Positions 1-10,392 of a stretch of DNA of 44,114 nt are shown here, piece by piece. How positions within the stretch are numbered: the first letter of the stretch is position 1; each line of letters begins with the position of its first letter. The stretch is from Reticulitermes lucifugus (lineage: Eukaryota > Arthropoda > Insecta > Blattodea > Rhinotermitidae). The notes under the pieces were generated by a model that saw nothing but the letters and a program-made list of their open reading frames with translations, searched no databases and was not told the origin of the DNA. The stretch lies in contig JAKCWW010003912.1 in NCBI GenBank assembly GCA_026260175.1, forward strand, positions 461-44,574, given 5' to 3'. The position numbers were made by a program, and so were the translations under genes.

Positions 1-12
1 AAAATATCACTA

Positions 13-87
13 ACCAGGGGGTGGGGGTTTGTTTACATTCGGGAAGGTCATTGACCTGGGGGGTGAGTGTTTGTTTACATTCTGGTA
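13..87. repeat. Two-copy tandem repeat, period about 41 bp
   Basis: The block beginning acc-ggggg-tg and ending tttgtttacattc occurs at 13-53 and again from 54. Both units contain GTTTGTTTACATTC. It lies immediately 5' of the first SINE-A copy and may be part of that insertion's flank. No coding content was seen. Confidence 0.7.
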
Positions 88-144
88 AAAACACAGATAG
101 GGAGAAGCAACACCTTTGCAAAACGTGCCAAACCTACAGCTATA

Positions 145-377
145 CTACTGCGGTCCAAGGCGTGAGTCTGCGGCCGCTCGCTTGCTGGGATTGTAAGTTC
201 GAATTCCGCCGGGGTCATAGACGTCTGTCTTTTGTGAGTGTTGAGTGCTGTCATGTAGAGGTCTCTACGTTGGACTAATCAGTCGACCAGAGAAGTCCTA
301 CAGATTGTGGTGTGTCTGAGTGTGATCGTGAAGCCTCGATAATAAGGAAGCCCTGGCCCACTAAGGGCTGTTGCGCC
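145..377 (+). mobile_element. SINE-A copy 1, tRNA-derived
   Basis: A tRNA-like head (tgcggtccaaggcgtgagtc) is followed by a B-box-like GTTCGAATTCC at 197-207. The body then runs through a tgtcttttgtgagtgttg block to an end at gggctgttgcgcc. The same order occurs at 498-717 and, reversed, at 868-1113 and 35785-35950, which defines a dispersed family. RNA polymerase III SINEs normally carry such internal boxes. The copy has mutated relative to the others and has no clear A-tail. It is non-autonomous and encodes no protein. The family name is mine; I do not know a published name. Confidence 0.82.
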
Positions 378-497
378 ATGATCTTGCTTCTGCTGTAACA
401 ATAACCCTGCCCCTTCAGAGCACAGTGGTAACGATATGTACCACCTGCCTAAAAGTTCAGAAACTCTGCATTTTGCCCAAACAGTGTGTTTATGTGC

Positions 498-717
498 CGA
501 TCCCAGTGGTCGTGCGGTCTAAGGCGTGGGTCTGTGGCCGCTCGCTTACTGGGATTGTGGGTTCGAATCCCACTGGAGGCATGGATGTTTGTCTCTTGTG
601 AGTGTTGTGTGTTGTCAGGCGTCCAGATGAGTCCTGCCGAGTGTGGTGTGACCAAAGTGTGATCACGAAACCTCGAAAAAAATGAGGAGGTCTAGGCCCT
701 CAGGGACTGTTGAGCCA
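498..717 (+). mobile_element. SINE-A copy 2, tRNA-derived
   Basis: Same family and orientation as 145-377. The head contains gtgcggtctaaggcgtgggt. A B box GGTTCGAATCC is at 560-570, followed by the shared tgtctcttgtgagtgttgtg body and the gggactgttgagcc end. A short A-rich run (about 8 A) follows at 720-727, consistent with a retroposed 3' tail. The opposite-strand open frame across this stretch is incidental. Confidence 0.85.
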
Positions 718-727
718 TAGAAAAAAA

Positions 728-795
728 AGTGTATTTATGTGTCTCCTATGATTCTGACAATGAACAGTGATTATTTTGCTACCTAAAAATTACCC
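728..795 (+). repeat. Short dispersed repeat, second copy near 40552
   Basis: The stretch with gtgtctcctatgattctgac and the following acaatgaacagtgattatt is closely matched at 40558-40600 in the same orientation. It follows directly after SINE-A copy 2. Its identity is unknown. Confidence 0.55.
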
Positions 796-867
796 TCAGT
801 CTTTGTAGTGTAGTATCATTGTGCGTACTGTGAGACTGGAACTGATTTTTGTGCATTTTCTTTTTGT

Positions 868-1113
868 GGCGCAACAGCCCTACGCGGGCCAAGGCCGCCT
901 CATTGTTGAGGTTTCGAGATCATACTCAGACACACCACACTCGGTAGGACTCCTCTGGAGGAGGGATCAGCCCGATGCAGAGACCTCTACCTGACAACAT
1001 ACAACATTCACAAAAGACAGACATCCATGCTCCCGACGAGATTCGAACCCGAAATCCCAGGAAGTGAGTGGCCGCAGACCTACGCCTTACACCGCGCGGT
1101 CACCGGAATCGGC
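868..1113 (-). mobile_element. SINE-A copy 3, tRNA-derived, reverse orientation
   Basis: This is the best preserved copy of the family. Read on the minus strand it starts with a tRNA-like head (gtgaccgcgcggtgtaaggc), has a B box GGGTTCGAAT (1041-1050 on the plus strand, reversed), the tgtcttttgtgaatgttg body and the end gggctgttgcgcc. Copies 2 and 3 face each other across about 150 bp, so the region could fold as a long imperfect hairpin. No coding capacity was seen. Confidence 0.87.
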
Positions 1114-2349
1114 CGTTTGTTCGTTAGTCAAATGAATATCAAACGTCGAAGCTTGTCTACTGTATTAGGAAACCAGATGAACGCGACCTGAATATGTAAT
1201 AAAATCCATTTTCCGAAAAACTGTGGGTGTTTTGGCCTGCGATGATTGATAATTGTCCAGTATACCTCTCACGTCTATTAAATACACTATCATCAAAAAC
1301 CTTTGAATGTGAAGGAAACCGTTTAGAATTAGTAACATGTGATGCGTTTTCAGTATTCGAACTGTATACTGCTATCTTTCTCTTTCTAAATGTTTAGTCT
1401 TCCTGTCTTCTACAAAATTCAGCTGGGTTACGGTACTTCCTCCGAAAAAAAAGAGCTGCAAACGGTATTAGCACAGTCGTTAAAAGACATCACAACAATA
1501 AGTAGAATTGCTGGGGTGGGAGACGGGAGAAATAGTGATAATTGAGTCTCACAGAACTGCAGTGTGGGATTCGCAAAGTGAAATATTCTGTTTCTCTTTC
1601 CGTGTTCTTAAAACTTAAAACGATTCTTGCTACGCAGTTTGCTTGAAAAACTGAAAGCGTTTAGTGGGATGTGGAATTTTATTCTCTTTCATATCGCATG
1701 ATTTGATCAAGGCAGTTTATTCGAAGGGAGAAAGCAGCTTTTAATGCGTCCTCAAAAGGAGCAGCAAAGCGGAAAACGCCAGTGGATGGATTTAAGCCAG
1801 AATTCCGTGAGACTTTAGAATTAAACATGAAATTGAATTGATAATGCTAAATGTTTGAGTTGAACCCCTGGAACATAAAACTATTTCAAAGAACATATGA
1901 AAATTCAGTTCCTACACCACAGAGAAGAATTTGCATTATAAAGACTAGCCGATTAACGTTGTTTAGAACTACAATGCTTGTTTTGTGAGAATTACGTGAA
2001 ATACACAAATGCGATCAACAGTAAAATGCAAAGTTTTCTACTGTTAAAGCGGGTAGAATATGTAATTACCACTGCGATTTAAGGGTTGGAAACAAAATTA
2101 CATCAAAAGCAAACGAATGTTTTAAACTTCACATAAAATACCGATGTACCTAGCTGTGATAGTCTGCTTTCTCGTGCATGCTTTTCACATGTGGACATTG
2201 TAAACAGTCTTCTTTAAGGTTCATTATATCGTTTATTTCGGTTTTAGATATTAGTAACTGTAAAATATTTAAACAAAACCTTACTTCTGGTACATCTTAA
2301 CCTCAATTTCTGATAACAAAAGAAATAAATTACGTAAACACAACTAGTA
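1114..2349. other. Unassigned AT-rich stretch
   Basis: About 1.2 kb without a recognisable gene, RNA or repeat. No open frame long enough to be convincing, and no protein similarity recognised. Confidence 0.5.
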
Positions 2350-2440
2350 AGAATTATACCTTTAATTTGGTAACATGTTTCGACCTTAGAGGGTCATCTT
2401 CAGGCCAGTAGTACAAAATACATAAAAGGAATTGTGTACA
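2350..2440. repeat. Single arm of a foldback-type element
   Basis: Contains the core AACATGTTTCGACC at 2372-2385, then tta-gag, then GGTCATCTTCAGGCC at 2391-2406. GACC and GGTC pair around the short centre. The same architecture, a gtttcg half and a tcatcatcagg half, occurs in the foldback elements at 5123-5386 and 36415-36663. No matching second arm was found downstream, so this is a solo arm or a truncated element. The rest of 2440-2960 holds nothing I recognise. Confidence 0.55.
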
Positions 2441-2964
2441 AGTTCCGAATTGAACCCATAATTTATATAGCATTAAAATTTGGTAGACTCCTTCAGATAC
2501 ACCCCGTACATGCAGCAGTATACAGAAAATTCCGGAATATTCAACACTATAGGTGTAAAAAAGGGACAAGACACTGAATTAAATGGTGTAGCACATAAGC
2601 TATTTGGAGAAATCAGGTAAGCCTATGATTCAATCAGGAGAGAAGCTTAATATATCCATGAAACTAGTTTATTTAATCAGAAGGTTGTGTTTTACCATTC
2701 CGGGAGGCCTCGATTACAGACATATAGAATACACTCATCAAATCAAAGTTTGAGCCGGTGAGTACACTAATTAAAAGCGTTTAAACGAAATCGGTAGCAA
2801 AGTGTAGACAGGCCTAAGCAAATATCTGTCTGATACATTTCCCTTTCAGAATAGTCTGAAAGAAAGCGATGTTTTATAACCATTGCTTTTCAACTTTGCT
2901 TTTGATTAGTCCACGAGCAGTGTCCCAGTAAAGCAAGAAGGACTGAAACTGAGTTGAAAATATT

Positions 2965-3490
2965 AGCTTATGTTCTATATTCTTAGCGTTAATTTATTTG
3001 GCGAAAACATACATACTATGAAGGAAAACAAAGAAGCTCTATTAGTAGCGAGAGAGATTTTCTAGAAGTAAATATGTGGAAACTGTGTTAATGTCCCTTA
3101 TGCAAAATGCAGGAAAAAATTACAACATAAAGAAAGCTAAGAAACCCTTCAAACGTGTGGCGAAGTTCAAACATTAGAGAACAACACTAACAAATCAAAA
3201 TTGCTTGCGTTAAGACATAAAGAACAGATTAGATTCAGGAAATGCCTATTATCACTCGTTTCACAATTTCTCTCTTCCTATTTCCTGAATCCAGCGACTG
3301 AAATATACAGAACTATAATTTTGCCTGTTGTTTTGTATCCGTGTCAACCTTGGTCTCCCATATTAAGGGAAGAACATACGCTGAGAATGGGCAAGAATAG
3401 GGCGCTGAAGAAGTTATTTGCATCTAAGAGGGAGGAATTAACATGGATATTTAGTTACTTGAGCCAGGAACACATGTTTCTACAGTAAAA
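2965..3490 (+). mobile_element. Decayed non-LTR retrotransposon RT fragment, plus strand
   Basis: The DNA aligns by eye with the RT family seen on the minus strand at 39 and 43 kb. The degenerate YADDVN region lies near 2970-2990, then the zone equal to GLEVN near 3065. After this come the Nxx-IKI-xKSF zone near 3130 and the LTNQN zone near 3190 (acactaacaaatcaaaattg), and finally the ILPVVLY to LREEH zone at 3318-3380. Frameshifts and stops interrupt it throughout. It breaks off near 3440, and the homology resumes near 3931. Confidence 0.8.
3201..3488 (+). pseudogene. Remnant of RT C-terminal domain
   Basis: A 95-codon open frame within the decayed plus-strand retrotransposon. Residues 39-46 read IILPVVLY, and LREEH plus a degenerate LR-x-IFxxKREELTW equivalent follow. 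This is the post-palm connection segment that the family's other copies show as ILPVVLY then LREEHRLRVFEN. The catalytic YADD box lies upstream in another frame and is destroyed. The first residue is an arbitrary non-ATG codon. The frame ends in unrelated sequence, so no functional protein is expected. Confidence 0.75.
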
Positions 3491-3930
3491 TACATGTAGT
3501 GCTGCCCGGCTAACACAAAGTTTTTGCAGTGCGCAGCCCATGAGGCGTTGTGCTACCTTCCTTATTAACATTGACAGCCATAAAAATGTGTCCTCTTCCT
3601 CTTCTACTTCTCTCGTGTGGTGCTCCCACTAACACCTCACCTTGTATAAAAATACCCCCAAAATTTCTGAGTTCTGTGGTTTTTGAAGCATCCTACAATT
3701 TGTACATGCTATCTTTTCCTTAATCATTAGCCACTTCTTTTCCAGAAAATTTTCCCTCCACCTCTGCGTTTCTGGGAAATTAAAAATCACATAAATGACA
3801 TTCTCCTCCCTTGGCATAGTGGACATGTTACCCCTTTTACGACCCTCTTAACCCCACAATTTCCAAATCACGGTTAGAATCCAAGCCATCCTGCTTGTCT
3901 CATTCCTGCTACATTGTACTATATATTCCG
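3491..3930. other. Block interrupting the RT homology
   Basis: About 440-490 bp of pyrimidine-leaning DNA separates two consecutive parts of the same RT family. A short motif (aagag-g-aggaa-taa) occurs on both sides, at 3426-3440 and 3932-3946. The block may be an insertion with a duplicated edge, or the join of two independent fragments. No terminal repeats or coding region recognised. Confidence 0.45.
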
Positions 3931-4315
3931 CAAGAGGCAGGAAGTAAGAGTACACTGGGGAAAATTGCACCCTAAGGAGCTTCACGATTTGTACTCCTCA
4001 ACAAATACTATTCGAATGATGAATTTAAGAAGGACGAGATGGGCGTAGCATGGGGGAGAGGAGAGCTGCATAACGTTTGTAGCTGGAAAACCTGAAGGGA
4101 CGAGACTCTTTGGTAGGCCTAGGCTTAGAGGGGATGATAATATTACAATGGATCTTAAAGATATAGGATGGAAGAGGGTGGACTAGACTGATCTGGCAAA
4201 GGATGGGGACAATTGGTGCGTTCTTGTAAACACGGTAATGAACTCGGATTTCATAAGATGCGAGAAGGTTCTTGAATACCTGAGGAACTGTTAGCTTCTC
4301 AAACGACTCTGCTCT
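3931..4315 (+). mobile_element. Non-LTR retrotransposon 3' end, plus strand
   Basis: Continues the RT family from the KREEVT-x-W-x-KLHxxELHDLYSST zone (3937-4010) through an RRTRWA-like zone near 4030. The KPEG-x-x-LxGRPRLR zone lies near 4090-4130, and the segment ends with the family's 3' tail, gaactgttagcttctcaaa, near 4284-4303. The same tail, reversed, marks the ends of the minus-strand copies at 8815, 9600, 27445 and 38925. Stops occur in every frame. Confidence 0.82.
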
Positions 4316-4382
4316 TCGGAATGAGATAGCTGTCTTTGGGGCCTTCTCAGTTGTGACGTCATGTTGTCTTGTATCTTTCTGG

Positions 4383-4450
4383 AAAACTGAGGCAGCAGGT
4401 TCCTCTGAAAGATGGTGAACCGCCTACGAGACTGCGTGGTCGTAATTCTG
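4383..4450 (+). repeat. S-repeat fragment
   Basis: Opens with gaggcagcaggttc-tctgaa, which matches 36037-36057 almost exactly, then a diverged ctac-agactgcgtgg block. This belongs to an abundant degenerate repeat, here called the S-repeat, found at more than ten places in the window. From 4451 to 5122 I see nothing recognisable; a 135-codon minus-strand open frame there has no recognised similarity. Confidence 0.6.
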
Positions 4451-5122
4451 CAGGCAACATACAAATTTTCTCTACCCCGAAGACCCGAAATCTCTTACCA
4501 TCGGAGTGTTCAGCGAACTTTCTGACCACTATAAAACTTTGATCTCGCAAAATATTGCACGTATCTACACTGTAGAGGTATAAATATAAATTAAGATTTC
4601 TGTGTTTGGGTGTTTTATGTTGCAGACACCCGAAAACCCTAATGTCATTTCCAGACGCTAGGGGAGCAGTGAACATCACAACTATATGAAACTGGAGGCA
4701 ATAGAGAATGGCTAATGCAAGATGGCATCCTCCTCTTTCGTTATTGGCTAGATGACATATTTCCACGCTCCGAAGACACTTGATTTAAAAACACTGACTT
4801 CAGTTTTTAGAGGGACATACAAATGCAGTTCTGCACTGTAGAACTAATGATGTGCTTTAACTCCAGTATCAAGATGAAATATGGAAAACTAACAACGCAG
4901 AATTAAAAAATAACAGGCTATTGCCCTGGCCAGAGTTCGTGTATGTATTGAAACATACTGTAAGCATAAACTGGCCAACTTTATGGAGCAAAATGCTTAT
5001 TGGTAAGCTGATATTCGCTCATCTAATGGAGCAATATCTGTTCCTTCATTTTGTTTTTGAGGTGCGACAGCCCCGTTGTGTTATCAATTACAGATATAGT
5101 ACTTTTGCCAAGTAGTCATATA

Positions 5123-5386
5123 CAACTCCCAATAGAAGACAAAATAGGCTACGTGTTTCGGCTTGAGCAAGCCATCATCAGGCCTATAACTATAGCATTA
5201 AAAAGAAAAAGTAAAGCTGGAAGCAGGTGTGAGATCTCAGACCTTTGTATCATTACACTGAAAAGGCCTGAGCTCTCACACCTGTTTGCAGTTTTAATTT
5301 TTCTTTTTAATGTTCTAGTTATAGGCCTGAGGATGGCTTGTTCAAACCGAAACAGGTAGCCTATTTTACCTTGTATTGTGGGTTGG
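5123..5386. mobile_element. Foldback (MITE-like) element FB1
   Basis: Two arms of about 125 bp (5123-5246 and 5261-5386) are inverted complements with scattered mismatches, leaving a loop of about 15 bp. Each arm carries the core gtttcgg-cttgag-caagcc-atcatcaggcc or its diverged partner, in which GGCTTG and CAAGCC form a mini-palindrome. There is no internal coding frame. Such elements are non-autonomous and are usually moved by a DNA transposase or form by inverted duplication. I cannot identify a target-site duplication with certainty. Confidence 0.85.
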
Positions 5387-5654
5387 AAAAATAAATATAT
5401 CTCTGTTCATTCATTACCATGTTTGCAACAGCCCGAAACTGTACTATCTCTGAAACGAACTAACCCAATCCACACACATACTATATACATATATACATAT
5501 ATTTCTTTTACGATCCTTTATAATACATTTTTTTATTTACCCCTAGGATTTACAGGTGGTATTTCCGTGCAGCTTTTTGTCGAAAATTGTGTATGCATTT
5601 CAACTTTGTCACGCGTGCTATATGCTCTGCAATCAAATCCTCCTCAAGTAGATT
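5387..5654. other. AT-rich stretch with TATACA-type simple repeat
   Basis: Contains a short tatacatatatacatatat run near 5484-5505. Nothing else was recognised. Confidence 0.5.
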
Positions 5655-5775
5655 TCACAATACCATCTGGTGAAGAGAAAAAGTCATGAAGCGCCTCACG
5701 ATTTGCTCGTAATTGTCTCCAGCCTCTTGTCACTTTATCCATTTCTGGTCCAGATATTCGCTCTAAGATTAATTT
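5655..5775 (-). mobile_element. RT-family fragment, minus strand
   Basis: On the minus strand it reads approximately FGPEMDKVTRGWRQL, then LHDFFSSP. This matches the family segment FGxKRDEVTxEW(R)[14 protein letters not shown] seen at 39.2 kb. Only this central part of the connection domain survives. Confidence 0.65.
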
Positions 5776-6418
5776 TTCATTTCTTACCGGAAAGAAATGC
5801 GTTTTTTAATTAGAAACAAATCCACGACTCCATTTTGTAATTAAGTTGAACGTCAGGACTGTTCTGTTGTCATTACGCATACATTTAATTTTTATCAGGA
5901 ATTTCGCAAGCGGGTTCTCATTCCGTTGATTTAAACCGACTTTTAATTTCCTTTATTTGTAATAATATTAGACATGACCGTACTTAGTTAATGACACAAA
6001 CGGCAAGCTTGAAGGAGAATCTAGAACAATCACGGCATCCGAAATTTATGAAACAGGGAGTTAGGACACCAGAATATAATCACGTGAACTTTCTGTACGT
6101 AAAATCACAAACGTACTCTTTTTGCGTAAACTTACCCAGTTTCGTAATGTTATTTATTTCGCACTACAACATTCTAAATTCGCCATTAAATTACGTGCAT
6201 ATTAGCATTAACGCTTCTGACTAATGCTCCATAATAAAACTATCTGTGGAGAATTTAAAACATACACGTAGTTTTCTGGCAAATTTAAATTGTCATGCAA
6301 CTGTGTAAGTGTAGCCTACACACAGAAATTCCGAAAACGTGGAAAGAAGGGCAAAATACTGGTCTTATTTCTCATTTTATGTTATAGCCTTTTATAATTA
6401 TGAGCTTCAAAATTTGTA
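5776..6418. other. Unassigned AT-rich stretch
   Basis: No gene or repeat recognised in about 640 bp. Confidence 0.45.
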
Positions 6419-6640
6419 TTGTTCATCAAATATCAGAATGACGAAACGACGGCGACAAGAAAGAGGGGAGACATTTCACAGATGGGGCAGGTGAAAAACG
6501 TAGCTCACGCAAAGTTTTCATTGATAAACTTGAATGGAAGGGACCACAGAAGACCTAGGCGTAGAAGGGAGTATAATAGTAAAATTGTAAAATTACGTTG
6601 AACAATCATGTAGTAAGTGGATTCATGGGGCTCAGAAAAG
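6419..6640 (+). mobile_element. RT-family 3' fragment, plus strand
   Basis: The segment gatggggcaggtg then aagacctaggcgtagaaggg matches the RMRWAGHV to LGRPRRR(R)E zone of the retrotransposon. In translation it includes RRPRRRREYNSKIVK, an arginine-rich tail typical of the end of this ORF. It is truncated at both ends. The homology fades near 6640. Confidence 0.65.
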
Positions 6641-7794
6641 GGAGCAGAGTCAGTCTGTCTTGACCGTGGCAATTAAACTTTGTGTTTCATAGCAGGCGGC
6701 GCAATTGGGGTAGTATTTGCCATCTTTGATGGCAATATTGTGCATTTTGTTGGTGTTGTCTTAGGCCTAAGTAATTATTAATCAATGCACGGACATGAAT
6801 AACAGAAAATTATAATTTTTTTATTTTATGAGAAAGCTAAAGAACGCAAGGTGCAGTGTTACAAATAATGACGTTTGCAGCGTGATTGTCAGTGATAAAA
6901 AATGTCGTGAGTGCTAAAAATAGAGAATGAAAGAGGAGACGCGTACGGACAAAGGGAGGCAGGCTTGTGTCATTATCTGCTGCCTTGATGGACTCACAGA
7001 TGTCATATTTTGTTTATATTTCAAAGGAAATAGAGGCAGAATGCCTAATGAACGTACCATATCTTTTTAATTAATTATGATTTATTACAGTTAATGGCTA
7101 CGGAGTTTTTGCTTTTCAGTATTATGCCAACCGCCATCGAGCAGAGATATTAAAATTGTTTCGAATGACTTTTATATAATCATTATGTAAAACGTGTCGT
7201 GTTTAATTGCGCTCTTTTGGTCAACAAACAGAATAGCTAATTAATTTCATTATATCGATTACTTTTGTTATTTGTGTTGTTGGATCCCTGCTGATGACAA
7301 AGCGTGGCCTCTAGCGGTCGGAGAGGAAATCACTGCCATTGATTGTATTAAATGATTAGGGCGTGGAGGATTAAAATTTAGCCATAAACAATACAGCATT
7401 CATCACCGGTCAAAATAACTAGAGAAAATACATCTTCATGTCGTGGATAGTATGGTAATAGGGAAAAAAGGTCATTCAACGTCACAGTTAAAGGGCATAG
7501 GACCTAAATCGATCCTAGCAGATAAAAGGAGCAGCACAGCCCCTTCCCTATAGTACGCTCGATTTTACGGCTGGGTTTCATTCTTACACGCTAAATATGA
7601 CAGTAAAAATTTCGTCCGAAGTCTTGATAACGTTCTACGAGATTCACCGCTTTATTTTGCAGAAGCCCTCCTCTACCTCAGCATTCACACCCCAAGGGAC
7701 ATCAAATCTTACAAGAATGTAATTCTTTAGCTAACGAAATTGCTGTCGATTAGATTACAAACTAATTCTTCAAGAACTTTAGGGCACCGAATAC
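6641..7794. other. Unassigned AT-rich stretch
   Basis: About 1.15 kb without a recognised gene. It contains a small perfect stem, ttgccatc-ttt-gatggcaa, near 6717-6735. Nothing else was noted. Confidence 0.45.
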
Positions 7795-7965
7795 CATAAT
7801 GATCGATATCGATAATTCAATACTTCCGTGAAGCGTCTTCACCTTCAGGGTCAAGCACTCGACTCTTTTTGGTCTGCTTGACACTGAAGATAAAGGCACT
7901 ACGATTCTTCGGAACGCCGACAACTATTTACCAGTTAATAGGGCGTAAAATTTCAGAAGACTTCA
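7795..7965. repeat. Probable S-repeat, two head-to-head pieces
   Basis: Near 7835-7860 the minus strand has a ctgaaggtgaagacg block. Near 7882-7965 the plus strand reads cactgaagataaaggcacta, then cttcggaacgccgacaacta and tttaccagttaatagggcgt. The order matches 25196-25275, where better copies of both orientations occur. Confidence 0.5.
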
Positions 7966-8810
7966 ATTTTTCTTTTCTTCAAATCGTTCGGACTGGCTCT
8001 GCGGACATTCAACCGGAAGCTCTTGCCCCCGAGATAATGCGGCCGTAAAACTGACCACTTTCTTGCATCTAGTGGCGGTGTTAAGAATTGGTGGAACTAT
8101 ACTTCCACTCCCCACAGACCCCCAAGGCGTGCACAGGAACAATTTTACCTTTGTTTTCGCCCATATCTGTGCTGTAGGCAGCACATTAACCGCCATCCTT
8201 TCCATGTGGATTCTCCACAGTCTTCAGTCAGTAATGCGCCCCGATCTGATATCACAACCCACAGACGTCACATTCTTATTGATCAGAAGAGAGAATATGA
8301 TGATGAAATCCTACGATAAGGGTCGATTTCTCATAATGCGATGTGATGCCCTATCTCTGATTACTAGGATTTGTATTTCGTTTCAACTGCCACTCAAACT
8401 ACCCGAACTCCAAAATAGGAATCATACAATCAGTTTCTCTCCGAAGTTGATTGCTTTCTTTGTGTTGTAGGGCATTCGAATGTGTGCTGGCAACCTAAAT
8501 GGAAAGCTATTATGTTGTCAAGGGGGAATGTTGTTATTTTGTTGAGTTGGGTTAAGAGAGTACTGCACTGTGGTCTATCGTACGCCCCGTGATATGCGTA
8601 TTTCACACACAACAGACATTATGGGCAAGGGAAGAATATATGCCATCTGGGGTTCTCACGGTGATTAATGCCAAGTTGTCTTTTGCTACGTGACGTGGTG
8701 TAGTCTGGTATATATGTAGGTACCAACGTATGAGACAAAAGTGTCGCCTCCATGTTCAGGGCATGAGTGTAAACATAACAGTCGTGTGAATACTACAACA
8801 TGCAGCATAG
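7966..8810. other. Unassigned stretch
   Basis: About 850 bp with two opposing open frames of 135 and 80 codons that overlap each other. Neither shows recognised protein similarity or codon regularity that I can defend. I see nothing else here. Confidence 0.4.
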
Positions 8811-9005
8811 TGCTCATTGAGAAGCTAACAAGCGCTCAGCTTGACAAAAACTTCCACGTCCTCTCCTATCCTGAGGCAGATAAACCCAGTCCATACACTC
8901 ACATCACAATTCTTTAAGATAGGTTTTAGTATTATCCTCACAGAAACAACCCCTTCCCTTTTGGCTTCCAACTAAACACAGTTTTGGACGAATGTCGCCA
9001 GTATT
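8811..9005 (-). mobile_element. RT-family 3' tail, minus strand
   Basis: Begins cattgagaagctaacaagcg, the reversed 3' end of the LINE family, and continues through a diverged cctatcctgaggcagat and a ttctttaagata zone. Homology fades near 9000. This is a 5'-truncated, non-coding remnant. Confidence 0.65.
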
Positions 9006-9164
9006 AAGCTAAGAGCAAAACGTCTCTAGAAAGCTACAGGTGTCAGTATTAATGCAATAGCTTGCAGACTTGTCATTTGTACTGCTGATGACAAAGCATC
9101 ATTAAGATGCTGGAAACGGAGCGCTATTTGTTCTGCACTTTTTGTTATATAGCATTGCGATGAA

Positions 9165-9365
9165 ACTACAGCTCGTCTGTGGGAAGTGCGGCATCCAGCA
9201 GGCCCATTGTCCATCCCTCTCATGACAGATGAATGTACGCATATGGAGCTCTGGTGGAAATCATCGACTGACGCAAAATCCAAAGTGCTCGGTCCCAGCG
9301 CCTCTTTGTTCATCACAAATCCCACACGAACTGCCCTGGGATTGAGCCCGGGCCTCATATGTTTT
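9165..9365 (-). mobile_element. SINE-B copy, minus strand
   Basis: On the minus strand a B-box-like gggctcaatcccag (9333-9346) is followed by a tgtgggatttgtgatgaaca block and then a ttccaccagagctccatatg block. The same order is found at 30070-29995 and 27310-27225, both also minus strand. The open frames over this stretch are products of the repeat, not genes. Confidence 0.65.
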
Positions 9366-9599
9366 GCATAAGATTCCTGTACCTTTGTGACTCACTCCAT
9401 GAGTGCACCCCTCTGCAGCACCTGCCTTTGCCCCCGCGATTCTGTTACTGTGCCAGCAGCCAAGGTATCGTACAGACATCACACATGAACGGAACGCCGA
9501 TTCCTGATGTCTGTCCTAGTGTGCATTTGTCCGATAGTTTTGTTTGGTTTGAAAACAAACTAAACAACTAACAAACAAAATAAATAACCTCATGCAGCA

Positions 9600-9785
9600 G
9601 AGCCCCTTTTGAGAAGCTAATAGTTGCTCAGCTACTCAGGACATTGTCCGCATGTTATAGAATCCGACGTTTCATTACTGTGTCCACAATTGCCGGCCAC
9701 TGGTCCTACCGTGAACCACATGACTCGAGGCCACATCCTGTCAACCTGTTTCCATAAGATCCATCTAATGTGATTGGAATAACGG
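9600..9785 (-). mobile_element. RT-family 3' tail, minus strand
   Basis: Contains gagaagctaatagttgctca at 9610-9629, then a tatagaatccgacgtttcat zone and ccggccactggtcctaccgt. These are the standard reversed 3'-terminal blocks of the LINE family. With 8811-9005 it brackets a SINE-B copy. Confidence 0.7.
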
Positions 9786-10083
9786 GCTCGTGCACTACCC
9801 TCTAAATAATGAACTACTAGTTTGTTTCATGAAAATAAATCGTTTCGTTTTCAAAATGATATCAAAATATGGTAAAATGATATGAATTCATGGATTTTCC
9901 TATCTATAACTTGTAATGTCACGCTACTCCCATTATACTTAGCTGTTCCAACCCTGAAAACGGAGGCAATGGTCGAAGCATTCTTTACGTAACAATGTCC
10001 ACATTTATACTGTACTGTGTACCTTAAGGAGCTCTATTAGCATCGGCACTCAAAACTGAATGCACCGTCAACTTCCCCACCGT

Positions 10084-10392
10084 TCATCCCTTCTCTTATT
10101 ATTTCCTTACTTCTTACCTTATATCTCGTCGCTACATTTCTCCCTATATTATTATTTATTTCTTCTGACCTCTTCCATCCAGTTTCATCTTCATTCTTAG
10201 TGCCTGCTCTCTCATTTCTCCCATTCTTCGTACATGTTCATCTATCTTTCCTTCCCGTTTATTTCCTCAATTTTTCTTACTTTCTTTTCCTTCTTGCTTT
10301 TCTCTACCTTATTTCCTTCCATCGTTCTCATTTTCCCTTTAACCATTTCATTCGTCCTTACTTTCTTCCCATTCACTCAACCTTCCGGTAAT
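10084..10392. repeat. Strand-asymmetric polypyrimidine tract
   Basis: About 300 bp in which the plus strand is almost entirely C and T with scattered A and very few G. Runs such as tttcctcaatttttcttac and ttccttcttgctttt are typical. It is irregular, not a pure microsatellite. The hydrophobic open frames across it (rich in Phe, Leu and Ser) are a consequence of composition. Confidence 0.7.

Noticed and set aside
4359-4766. 135-codon open frame on the minus strand
   Set aside because: No recognised similarity, and it overlaps an S-repeat fragment. Length is compatible with chance in this amount of DNA.
5061-5080. Possible end of a SINE-A copy (gaggtgcgacagcccc)
   Set aside because: Only about 16 bases match the SINE-A end and no body is present.
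8063-8470. 135-codon plus-strand frame with an opposing frame
   Set aside because: Two antisense frames over the same DNA and no recognised similarity suggest chance.
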